64,000 nucleotides of DNA, from NCBI GenBank assembly GCA_030998015.1, contig JARWMV010000004.1:1-64000 (forward strand), written 5' to 3'. This stretch comes from Ceratorhiza oryzae-sativae (taxonomy: Eukaryota; Basidiomycota; Agaricomycetes; Cantharellales; Ceratobasidiaceae). A program made the translations under genes and the position numbers. The notes beneath the pieces are model-generated. The model was not told the DNA's origin, ran no database searches, and saw only the letters and a list, made by a program, of their open reading frames with translations. Below are positions 9,602 through 20,100 of the stretch, piece by piece (the first letter of the stretch is position 1; the number at the start of each line of letters is the position of its first letter).

Positions 9602-10111
9602 TGTCAGAGCTACGACCTGAGCAGTAACGTCAAACACCTAAGTGGTGATGACAAGCCTATGGGCAGCGATGCCGGAGGCTTTTACTGACAACGCCTAAGG
9701 TGGGACATGCAGTGAGGGTGCGATAAGACGCGAGGAGGTAGGGAAGTAGGTGCACTTGTCCTTAAGAGGACTGGGCAGGGACTATGGACTGGTGAGTCAC
9801 ACAGGTAGTAGAAGGGATACAACAGGAGGTCGAGTTCTGAGGCTTAAGGCGCTCAGACTCTCCCTTATATATTCATGGCCGAGGCAGTACAAAGCAAATA
9901 CCAGGACCAATAAGAAGCTAACAGTGCCACGTCACTACAGAACATTCCGGCAACACCAAACATTGAGTCAACAACAACCGGGTCACATGACATGAAGGTA
10001 AATAAACCGCATATATCTGAATAAACGGGACTTGTCCAAAACATCGTAAAAGGAAGTTATAAAATATAGAAAATTCATAATAAAATCATGCTCATGGTCT
10101 AGGCCATGACA
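9602..10111 (-). repeat. Solo LTR of a gypsy-type element, 5-bp target duplication
   Basis: Read on the minus strand it starts TGTCATGGCC and ends CTCTGACA, with a TATATAAG box in the middle. GAATC lies directly on both sides (9597-9601 and 10112-10116), a perfect 5-bp target-site duplication. The block is rich in CpG while the sequence on both sides has almost none. It is therefore a recent insertion whose internal region was lost by LTR-LTR recombination. Confidence 0.92.
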
Positions 10112-10133
10112 GAATCCATGAGAGGCACAGTGG

Positions 10134-10954
10134 TCATATGGGGGCTGGTTCCAATGGTGGCACCTCCTCCAGAGCTTTGACAAGCTTGTTTTCCCACTGG
10201 TCCCAGTCCTGTTTGGCTTCCTCTGCAGCTGGGTCTGGGGTGGGTTCCTTTATCACTGGCTTTGCTTCTTCCTCAGCCACGACCAGTGATTCTAGGCTTA
10301 ACATAAGGCTTGTCATGTCTGTGTCATAATTGGTGTTTTTGTTTGGGTGCACCTTCACCCAATTCCGGAAGTCACTCATGTTTGCCTGCTTTGTCCTGAT
10401 AGCAGTAAACATTTCATCAGTGGTAGTTGCCTTGAGCAGTCCCACATACAGTGCAGCTGGTGTCAACTTCCACTCTTCCAACAATGCCTTGGCCTGGCAC
10501 TCCACCTTCCAGTCCCCCCATCTGCCATTTGGCCTGCAGCCCTCCTCTGTTGTCTTGCTGCCTTGGCCACCACATCAACTGTTGGTCCCACAATATTGTC
10601 AATGATGTACATTGGTGTTCTTAGCAAGGTGTTTCTTGTTGTTGGCTTCTGGCTTCCATGCCATATCAGGACCCCTAACCTGGGATCCAGGTACTTGTCA
10701 TTGTCGATCCAGTTCCTTTCATCCCTTAACTTCTTTGGGATGTACACTAGGTTAGCCCCTGGCAACAGTTGCTCAGCATACCTCTGGGTGTCTTCCACAC
10801 TGGAGCAGTACATCCCTAGTTTAGGACAATTTTCCCTGCCAGGGTAGGGTGCTGGCTGCCTAGTGGTGGGTGGCTGCCAAAGTGGGGCCACCTGATTTTC
10901 AACAAGTGGTATGTAATGGTTGGGATGTGCAACTGGGTGAGTGATGAAAGGCAT
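10134..10954 (-). pseudogene. Hypothetical gene downstream of gypsy pol, frameshifted
   Basis: Two overlapping frames look like parts of one protein. The first starts at ATG 10954 (MPFITHPVAHPNHYIPLVEN) and runs to about VDVVAKAA. Near 10550 the reading moves by one base into a second frame that continues (KTTEEGCRPNGRWGDWKVE) to the stop at 10134. The C-terminal part is acidic and Pro/Glu-rich. It starts 89 bases after the stop of the gypsy integrase on the same strand, the position an env-like ORF takes in some elements, but it has no signal peptide or TM segment. Family unknown. Confidence 0.45.
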
Positions 10955-11042
10955 GTTTTGGGGTTTTTTGCAGGTGTATTGTGGTGCAAGTGAGGTGGTA
11001 GAGCAGGCTCTGGCCTTTCTTGGGTATCCTGGATGGCTCTTT

Positions 11043-12268
11043 TTAAAGCTTTCCAGGTCCTTGTTTGGTTCTCTTTGGCCTGCCTTTCAAGTCACCTGAG
11101 TGCTGACTTGTCTTTACTGGCATTGGTGCATCTGGTAAGCGCCTTTGCAAGTCATTTAGAACCTCTTTCATGTCAGCAAACTTGCTGGCACATTCCATTG
11201 TGTCTTCTATTGGGTTGTAGCCCTTCCATCTGATTTGGTAAAACAGCTTGCCATTCTGCCATTCATAATTTGTGATGTGGTCCACCTCATACTCCTCCTC
11301 TCCTTCTTCTGTTATGATTGGTGGTGGTTTGGCCTGCCTTCTTTGGAAGTCTTTATCTTCTGTGAATGGCAAGAGGAGATGTACATGGAATACGTTGTGT
11401 ACACATATGGTTTTAGGTAGGTCCAGGCAATACACATGGGATGAGATCTTTTCTGTGATTTCAAAAGGGCCCCCTTTTTGGTTGTCCAATTTCTTGGAGG
11501 GTCTCTTGGACAAGAGGTTTGTTAGGAGCAGCCAAACCTTGTCCCCTACCTTGAATTCCTTCCCTTTCTTTTCCATTTGTTGGTGTAATTCCATTGAGGC
11601 TCTTGCCTCATCCCATACTTTTTCCATTTGATTACACATGTTGTCTGCTGCAGGTGCCTTGGACAGTTCTTCTCCCTCTTGGACAACCCATCTTGGGTTT
11701 TTTCCATATACCATTTCAAATGGGGTTTGTCCTGTTGTAGCGTTTACATGGTTGTTATGGCAGAATTTGGCAATGGGTAACCATTTTACCCAATCATCTT
11801 GTCTATAATTGCAGAAGGTTCTTAAGAACCCTTCTACCCATTGATTTGTTCTTTCCAACAGTCCATCTGTTTCTGGATGGAAGCAGTGGAGAATCTGGGC
11901 TTTGTCCCAATTCCTTTGTATAGGGCCTTTAGGAATTGGCTGTTAAAGGTTGGCCCTTGGTCTGAGACAGTGGTTTCTGGGGTCCCATGATGTCTCCATA
12001 CCTCCCTTATGAATATTTCTGCCAGTTCTTCTGTGTTGGTGCTCTCCAGACATGGTACAAAATGGGCCTGCCAGGAGAAGCAATCTACAACTGTCAAGAT
12101 GCTGTTGTACCCCTTTGAGATGGGCAATTTGACAATGAAGTCATATGTGACATCTGCCCATGGTTTCCATGGGATTGGTAAGGGCTTCAGGGGAGCACCT
12201 TGTTTGTGTCCTTTGCTTCTTTGACACATTTCACAAGATTCCACATATTGGTTTACTTGGGCCTTCAT
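11043..12268 (-). pseudogene. Integrase with C-terminal chromodomain, one frameshift
   Basis: The first frame (12268-11834) has the end of the zinc-binding motif (CEMCQRSKG) and the catalytic core Asp residues in LTVVDCFSW and TVSDQGPTF. The frame shifts near 11850; the third catalytic residue, Glu of LERTNQW, lies at the shift. The second frame continues through the core and ends in a chromodomain (YEVDHITNYEWQNGKLFYQI, RWKGYNPIEDT) and a basic tail. Chromodomains direct such elements toward methylated histone H3 regions. This copy cannot be active because of the break. Confidence 0.85.
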
Positions 12269-12307
12269 TCCTGGACAGTAGTAATCCCTTGATAGTAATT
12301 ATAGTGT

Positions 12308-12862
12308 TCAGGCTTGTCCCTGATGACCTGCCACAGGGGCATCATGGCACTCCTCAAGGAGACTCAACCTCAAGTCCTTGTCATCTGGGATGTAGAGCCT
12401 ATCATCATACCTTAATAGACCCTCCTTCATTTCATACCATCTAAATTCCTTCTGTACTGAGGGCGGTAGTTGTTCTTTATTTGCCACGCTCAGCCTTAAG
12501 GATCTGATAGATTTGTCTTCTTCCTGAGCTTCTTTAAGCTCTTCCCAGAAGTTCCCCTGTACTTCTGCCTTGAAACCTATGAACCTTTCTTCTGGAATCA
12601 TGATCTGTGGTTCCATAGGGGTATCCCCATGGTGGCTCCTTCTGGAAAGGGCATCTGGCTTCTGTGAGAGTTTCCCTGGTCTATACACAATCTGAAAATT
12701 GAAGGGTGCCAGAGTGAGATACCATCTGGCATGCCTTCTATTCCACATCTGGGCATTTTGCCAGTACTGGAGGTTCCTATGGTCAGTGTATATCACAATA
12801 GGTTCCTCTGTCCCTTCTAAGTATAACCTCCAGTGCTCTAAGGACCTAACAATTGCAAGCAA
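12308..12862 (-). pseudogene. RNase H domain of the chromodomain gypsy element
   Basis: Contains ELLAIVRSLEHWRLYL-type sequence (from LAIVRSLEHWRLYLEG), the Asp motif VIYTDHRNLQYW and the C-terminal KPDALSRR signature typical of gypsy RNase H, followed by the linker to the integrase zinc-binding domain. It ends at a stop at 12308, just before the integrase frame. Confidence 0.8.
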
Positions 12863-13042
12863 CTCCTTGTCTAGGTGTCATAATTTTTCTCTGGTGGGGT
12901 GAAGCTCTTGATAGGAAGGCAATTGGATGCAATGGTTGTCATCACCCTTTTGGCTTAGTACCGCCCCCATGGCCACTCCTGAGGGTCTGTTTCCAGTATG
13001 TATGGCTGTTTGGGTTTGGGTGGATCAGGACTGGTTCTCTTG

Positions 13043-14009
13043 CTACTGCTTCTTTGATAGCTTCAAATGCTTCCTGTTGTTTTCTTTCCCACAGGAATTT
13101 GACATCTTTTTGGTGAGATCTGTGAGGGGTTTGGCTAAGGTGCTAAACTTCTCTATCCACCTTCTATAGAACCCCACGAAGCCTAGGAAGGCTTGGACTT
13201 CTTTTACTGTGTTAGGTTCTGGCCATTCTAGAACTGCCTTTACCTTTTCCTTTTCCATCGATATCCCTTCTGGGGATATGACAATTCCAATGAAGCTTAC
13301 CTCCTTCACAAAGAACTGACACTTGTGTGGTTTGAGGAAGAGGTGGTTTTCCCTCATTCTTCTTAACACTTCCCTGACATGTTGTACGTGTTCTTCCCTG
13401 TTTCTGGAAAACACTAGTACATCGTCCATGTAGATTACCACATAATCATCTATTATGTCACGGAACTTTTCCATCATGAACCTGGTAAAGGTTCTTGGTC
13501 CTTCTTTACTACTGAATGGCATGACCAAGCATTCAAACTGGCCTTCTCCTGTCCTGAAAGCTGTTTTCCATTCGTCTCCCTCTTTTACCCTGATGTTGTT
13601 GAACCCCCATCGAACATCCATTTTTGAATAGATGGTTGCATCCTTCAGTCTCTCAATCAATTCTATTTGGATTGGAAGTGGAAACCTGTCTGGCTTGGTG
13701 ATGTCATTCATCTTACGGTAGTCGACTACCAACCTAAGCCCTCCATCTGCTTTGTTCACATAGAAACAGGGTGCAGCTACAACTGACTGGCTGGGCCTTA
13801 TTTTCCGTTTCTTAGTTCCTCCTCTAGGTACTCCCTGAGCGCCTTTGTTTCTGCTGTGACATACTGTACCTCTTTGCAGGCTTTGGCAGCTGCTCCCTGA
13901 TCAGGTCCATTTTGAAGTCTAGGTTACCTCGGTGGGGTGGAAGTTCTGGAAACCTTCTTCCCCAAATAGGTCTTCAAAATCCCTAAATTCTTCTGGGATT
14001 TGTAGGCTT
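13043..14009 (-). pseudogene. Reverse transcriptase domain of the chromodomain gypsy element
   Basis: The best frame is 13759-13043. It includes LRLVVDYRKMN, KMDVRWGFNNIRV, the catalytic IYMDDVLVFS and the thumb region FLGFVGFYRRWI. YMDD is intact. Sequence between 14009 and 13760 still encodes the N-terminal RT linker (QIPEEFRDFEDLF, then CFYVNKADGG) but in interrupted frames. The C-terminal frame also shifts near 13090, before RNase H. Confidence 0.82.
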
Positions 14010-14441
14010 TCACTTGCTGCCCTTGCCTTGATTTCCTGGGTATGAGATGGTAAGGTCTTTCCAATCTATGATAGGTTCTGCTTCTTCAAGCCATTCTTTC
14101 CCTAGGACTATGTCTGTGTCACCTAGGGTCATTACATAAAGGGAGCATTTTAGTGTCTTCCCTTCCACTTCAATGTTTAGTTCTGCCCTTTCTTCTATGG
14201 CATCCTTGATTTCATTTCCATCAATGGCCACAATTGATTTCTTGTGTTTGAGGGGAGTGGTTGGAATCCCCTTTTCCCTTGAATAGGCCTTATCGATGAA
14301 GTTGGTTGAAGATCCTGAGTCAATCAGCATCTTAGCTGGTTCCATGATTCCCTCTACCGTAGTGTATATTATTGATTGATTACTAGACTTCTTGAGGTAA
14401 CATACATCTGTGGTAGGGGTTATATTGGGGTCCTCCAACAT
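14010..14441 (-). pseudogene. Aspartic protease domain of the chromodomain gypsy element
   Basis: Open frame of 143 codons with the catalytic motif LIDSGSSTNFID, a mid-domain segment (SIVAIDGNEI) and the C-terminal flap-side motif DIVLGKEWL. The domain itself looks complete. It is cut off from gag upstream and from reverse transcriptase downstream by frame changes, which is why I call it part of a dead polyprotein. Confidence 0.8.
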
Positions 14442-16274
14442 GGAAGTGGTAGGACCAATTAGTTTTCCGACTCAGAGCTGCTTTCTTCCTCAACTTGTCT
14501 GCTGGCCTTCCCTTGTATCTTAGCTTTGTGTAGGTCCACTGGCCTCGGCACTCCTTCAGGACATGCCCTGATTTACGCATTTGATACAGAGTCCTTCTTT
14601 CCTTCGCCTGTCCTTTTCACTGTTTGGTATCCTTACCATGTTGTTGGTTTGGGTATTCCCCTGTTTGCTGCTGGTCCCTAAAGGCTTGTTCCCCCCTTGT
14701 TTGTATTTCGCTGGTGCCCAGGCTGAATTTGATGAGTTGCTGGTCCTTGTATTCATTTTCTGGTTTGCAAACTGCATGTGTCCATTTTGCAGGCAAAGTC
14801 AATTAATTGATCTAAGGTATATGATGGACCTTCAGCCTCATTTGCCAGTACTTCAATCCTTAAGATCTCTTGTGTACTTGGGTTTTAACCCTTCCCTGAA
14901 TTGGTCCTTGAGGGCTTCCTGGTTCCAGTCTACCTCTTGGATCAGGATCCGGAATTGGGTAGCATAATCCAATGCACTCTTGGTTGTGTTAATTTCCTTA
15001 GTTTCCGATGGTCTTTTCCTTTATGACTGGGTCATTAAAAGCATCCAGGAATCCCTTCCTGAAATCCTTCCAGGATGCAAGAATACCTGTGTGTTCGCCT
15101 GCTAGTAGTTTCAGCAGTAAGGTTGTGCCCAGTTTGCTGCTTCCCCATCCTCCATGTTCATTACACAGCAGATATCTTTTTTGGTCATCAAAGGCTGATT
15201 CGTCATAGTCAGCAAAGAAAAGTTCCATGCTGATTATGAAGTTCTCTGCTTCCTTCCCCTTTTTCCCATTAAATTTGCTGGGTCTCCCTAGTCTGCCTCC
15301 TTAGGAGTGTGGTTTGCAGCAAGGGTAGGTTGGTTTGCTTGGGATGGAGGTTCTGTTCAGGGTCTTATTGTGGACTCAGCCTGGAAGGTTCTTCCCAAAG
15401 GGTGTTCGTACTGGGGAGGCTGAGGGGGATCGTGAGGGGCTTCCTATGACCACCCTAGTTCTTCCCCTGGTTTCTTCTGTCCTTTCCCTTGGCCTTCCTG
15501 CTTCAGTTGTTTTCTGGAGCTCATTTCCTAGATTGGTTACCTGTTGTTCTAGTGCGATTAGGATCTCCCCTGTGTTTTCAGTTTTCTTCTCTAAGCTTTG
15601 AGCTTTGCTCTTGCATTCCCAGTACCCGGTTTATTTCCATGGAGATGTCCTTTAATTCTTTTATCAGGTTCCCCATTTCTGCTTTTAGGTCGTCCTGGTT
15701 CTTTGCCACATAGAGGACATTTTTGTTGGATGTTTCCATTGACCTTACCATCCAGTCCACATTTCCTTCTTGTCGGGTTAGTGATATTTGACACTGATTT
15801 ATACCTGTGATTGCCTTTTCTAGTTCCCTATGATTATTGTCTCTAAGTTCCTTGAGCCCGCCCTGATGGCGTGGCAATGGTGTGAATAGGGTTGGCAGTG
15901 GCTATGGTTCCGGACCTGGCTGGGGTTGTGTCCTTGCCTCTTCGCCAAGGCCGTGCCTTGTTCATATATGGTTCGGGTCATATCTTCTACCTCATCCCTC
16001 TCTGGATTTGAGATATCTTCTGGGTCTGGATTTATCAGGTGAATTGGCAGTTGAGGGCTGCGGAGTGGTATTCCCCTTATTTCCCCTCCCAGGATGGGGG
16101 CCGAGTGGGGTTGGGTTGAGCCACTGGTCGTGGGTTTTGTGGCAACCCCCCTGGCATTCCTTGGAGGGTCTCATCTGGGTTACCTTCAGCCTCTGGGGAA
16201 GCAATGGGTTTGGGTGATTGTGGCCTACTATTTGCCACTCTGCTTTGAGATCGAGTTTGTGGTCTCTGTGACAT
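14383..16274 (-). pseudogene. gag of the chromodomain gypsy element, multiple frameshifts
   Basis: The N-terminus starts at ATG 16274 (MSQRPQTRSQSRVANSRPQS). The frame shifts near 16080. A coiled-coil-like segment is open at 15877-15578, a capsid-like segment (MELFFADYDESAFDD onwards) at 15228-14998, and the zinc-knuckle region at 14777-14383. The knuckle itself is split: CIKC is read in one frame and GHVLKEC in the next, with the break near 14575. No full-length Gag could be made. Confidence 0.75.
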
Positions 16275-16520
16275 AGTTTCTTTGTGTTCTCTTATGTATC
16301 ACAGGAGTTAGCTGGTTTCTGTGTACTCAGCCCTTAGTATCTGTGTAGTATACTTATGTTCACCACAAGTTAAGTTAAGAGCTTGCTTTATAATGTTGTG
16401 ACCCTCTGGATGCTTCCTTGTGAAGCACTTAAGTAGTGGCTGCATTGATGGTTTGGTGCTATGTGGTATGTATTGAGTGTTCTAGTTACAGTGTTTGCTA
16501 TGGTCTATGGTGGTTGACAA

Positions 16521-16756
16521 GATAAAGCAAGCTGAGGTGCTCAGCCAAACCCTGAAAATCTAGCTAGCATGGACTAGCTCCACAGGTCTAAGTATGCTTT
16601 CAAGCACTTGCTAGATCTGAAGTAGCACAGGCTACCAGCACTATCAGCATCTGGTTAGCACTCAGAAACATACTTAGACAGTGGGGCATTATTAAGTGCT
16701 AATTAGATTTTCAGGGATTGGCCAAGTGTCCAGTCTTGCTTTATCCTTCTTATATA
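16521..16756. repeat. Long imperfect inverted repeat (hairpin or MITE-like)
   Basis: The left arm begins GATAAAGCAAG and contains CCCTGAAAATCTAG. The right arm ends CTTGCTTTATC and contains TAGATTTTCAGGG. Further in, TCTAAGTATG pairs with CATACTTAGA. The whole 236 bp can fold into one imperfect hairpin. No coding potential. It sits between the gag leader and LTR-like repeat A. Confidence 0.7.
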
Positions 16757-16760
16757 TGCC

Positions 16761-17138
16761 TGTGGCTGCAGTGGCTGCAGATGTATTATCTAAGCACAAT
16801 CTGCAGTAGGTGCAGGTTATATACAGTACTATGGTTTAGGTAATTGTTTATCTTAGGTTTGTGCAGCTCCAAATCTTATAGAGCTGCATGAGGTCTGAGG
16901 GGTGAGCACTGAGGTCACATGATCCTGCCGTAAGCGCCGAGATCACATGACAACTCACTCCTCACTCCAAGTAACAATGGAGAGAAATGCTGGAGCAAGT
17001 TCAGGGTAACCACTGTAAGCGCCAGTTGAGCGCCGAGGTCACGTGACCTTGTTTATGGCTCGTTCTGCTTAGGAAAAATGCCATAAATCCGTAAAAATAT
17101 TTGGTTACTCTGTTATGTCTGTTTGACGGGTCATAACA
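16761..17138 (-). repeat. LTR-like repeat A, right copy
   Basis: Matches 6457-6948 in the same orientation but with one copy of the segment tandemly duplicated there. On the minus strand it starts TGTTATGACC and ends GCAGCCACA (TGT...ACA). It keeps slightly more CpG than the left copy. No target duplication matches between 6452-6456 and 17139-17143. Confidence 0.65.
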
Positions 17139-17189
17139 TAATTCTCCTGTTATGTTATGGCTGTCTGTGCAGGTCATAACATGCCTGGT

Positions 17190-20100
17190 CCATTTAATAT
17201 CACTCAGAAGTGGCAGTTGAAAGGCCACCTTGCAGTCCTCATTAGTGATGTTTATTCCCATGTACCCATTGACAAACCCTGATGGTGTAAGATAGGAAAC
17301 GAAAGCGACCACCTTGAATAGTGGTTAGAGTTTGGATTCAGAAAATGGGCCTATGCAAGGAAAAGGAAAATCAACCATCTTGAGACATTTTGAATAAAGT
17401 TTGCTCAATGTACAACAACTGACTGCACCACTACATACACCTGAGATGAGAGACCTGAAACTCATGTTCCTGATGTTCTACTGCATACTCCGCACACTGT
17501 TCAGCCGAGTCACCAACGACAGCAAAGTAACGTTCTCGCTCGATGCGTAGAACGATACAACGTCCAAGTGTGCCTGCAGCCAGATTCAGTGGTTGAGTAA
17601 TCAAGGCCAAAAGAACACAAGGCTCGCCTTGAAAGAGTGATTGAAGTTCTGCTCGAATCGGTTCAAAAAAGACCATTCTTTCTGCATGTTCACGCTCTTG
17701 CCATTCCCTTCTTGGTCTAAACAACCAAGGATATCCCGAGCCGAACGCGTGAATGATGACGCATATTGTGCGAACATTGAGATCGTCACGAGTAGGTTCG
17801 AGTACACCTGGTCCACAATTCCTGTCAGCAGAATAACCGCATGGACCATAGCATGGCTCACCCGAAGTAGTTTTGCACTCGTTAGCATACACTCTTTCAA
17901 ACAAGTATCCAGAAAGTCCACGTGGTCCCGCAAAACCTGATCGACGGTCGTGGTCCTTTCTAGCCTCTTTTCCAAAGCTCGCCAGTTTGGCTCTAGAACC
18001 TCGAACGTAGCAAACGCCAGGATCTGTTGCACAAACGCTAACATTCGCGCGCGTAACAGGAATACGCGCCGACGCCATCGCTCGAAATCTGCATGCAACG
18101 CCGAAGGGTAGTGCGAGCTGTGAGGCGGGTTAGGGTTCGGTATTGCATTCGGCAGAGACGATCCCGCATTATCCGGGTGCGCTGAGGGAGGGGCAGAGCG
18201 ATGGCTGGCTCGACTCTCGGCTCTGCTGACCGACCTGGGCTCGGGTCCTGCGGGGCGAGCGGTGACTGGCCTGCGCCATGCGCCGAGCATTTGTTCGACC
18301 CACATTCCGCCGAGCATCTGCTCGACGTGTTTTAGATGAAGCAGGAATCTAATGGTACCCATAAGCATTGAAGTTGGCGATTACGAGAAGAGACACACCG
18401 GAATAGCAGCTGGTATCTCAAGATCGTCTTTCTCGAGATGACCAGAGAGAGTGGAAAGGGAACGGTATAATCCAGTGTCAAGTGATCCAAGGCAGGCGCG
18501 GCTTTCTTCTTCTTTTCCTTTTCCGTCTCCTTTCCCTTTCCCTTCCTCGAGGCCGCGAACTGATCTTCCCCACCAGCCATATTTCCATCGTCGATCGCGC
18601 CGCTGACGCTGACGACCTTCAGCAGCCACTCGTACAAACCAGACGAGGCCATGCTGACTTTGACGTCCTCCCTGAACGATGGCGTTTCGACGTGAGTGGT
18701 GTTGGACGTTGACGTCGCATTGCCACCCACACCGGCGACCACAGCGGCGGAGCCAAATCCAGTTGGCTCCTCTGGTCCGCTGATAGCCAGCTCGAGCAGG
18801 CTTTGTAGTTTCACGAGGTTGGCGCTTTTAGGGGGTTTGCGTAGTTCGAGGTGAGCGAGATCGAGGAAATGGGTGAGGAAGGACGAACGAGGCAGGAAGA
18901 AATAGTATTTCAAGGACCTGTACCGCATTATTAGGATGCACAGCTTCAAGACGCAGCACCCAATCCACTCACCGCAACCTAGGAATGAGCATTTGGTCCT
19001 CCATCAACACCTTGAGCGGCGTCCGATTCGCATATGTATACGCGTCTTCTACAGCTTGATAAAACGACGGACTGTCCATCGCACCGACGTCCACCTCGAC
19101 TTCGGCTTCGGCTTTGGCAGCCGTCTCCTTTGGTCGCCGATTGCTCATCTGTGAGGCGCCTCGCTCGGTCCCTTCCCCACTCTTCCCGTCGTTCTCGTCT
19201 TCTTCCTGCTCTCGTCTCTTGCGCTCTTTCTCTTCGAGCTCCTTGAGCCCATTTCGTACACCGGCAGCGTCACCTCCCCATTCTCGCACAACGTTGAGAT
19301 ATTTTCCTGCTAGCAGTACCTTGTGTTTCCAAGACTCCGGTGCCGGAGGAACGCATGCTCCACCTGGGAGCCGACCGCCAGGGACTCGCGGGCGAGGAAC
19401 GAGTGCAGAGGGAGGCGGCGCAGCGGAGAGTGCGGAAGGATTCGAGGAGGCCGTCGCGGCAGTGTAAGGATGGGGAGCGTGTGAGCCATCTCGGAGCTAG
19501 CGGGTAGTTTAATTCCAGTCGTGCCCAAACGGGAACATCGGCATACCGTGTACCTCCGTTCCCAGTACTCGTCCGTGTAATCCGCCTTGTTCTTCCCTCT
19601 CGAATCCAGTTCTCGCACCGACTCGCGCTCGAACAAAAAACTCGCCATGCGGGTCGCGAAGAGTTCCGTGGTATGTCCATGTGCGAAGGATCTGTGCATA
19701 GGGGGCCGACGCTGCGGCTAGTAGAGTGCGAAGGAGCGCCGACGCAGGTGGATCGCTGAAGTTTGGTATACAGTCTGTTCAGTCGGCTCCAGTGTCAGAA
19801 ACGAGACGCGACTAACCCACTCATGGATACCCATCGATCCCATAGGATCCCCAATACCTCGCCCCCCTTGACGCTTCCCGCCTCTTCGATGCCAGCGCCA
19901 ACGCCCAGCAGCGCGGCTTTTACGTTGCCCAGTCCAAGCTCTTCGTTTCTCCTCCTTTCCTCTTCGTCTTCTTCGTCGTCAGACGCAGCCGAGGACGAAG
20001 GTGAAAGCGAGGCGGTGGGTGGAGAGATGATGTCGCCCGCGATACCATGCACGAGGGAAAGCGTTCGGAGCGCCGGGTGGATGTGGAACCAAAGCTGCTG

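Larger units (their letters stand above)
11043..16274 (-). mobile_element. Chromodomain Ty3/gypsy element (chromovirus), coding region, frameshifted
   Basis: Minus-strand order is gag, protease, reverse transcriptase, RNase H, integrase with C-terminal chromodomain, the Ty3/gypsy chromovirus order. All domains are recognisable but frames break between and within them, so the copy is dead. The sequence is strongly CpG-depleted. A 3' polypurine tract and LTR (6949-6962, 6457-6948) lie 4 kb beyond the pol stop, with foreign-looking ORFs between. The matching right-hand repeat at 16761-17138 is not followed by an obvious primer-binding site, so pairing of these LTRs with this coding region is likely but unproven. 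Confidence 0.88.
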
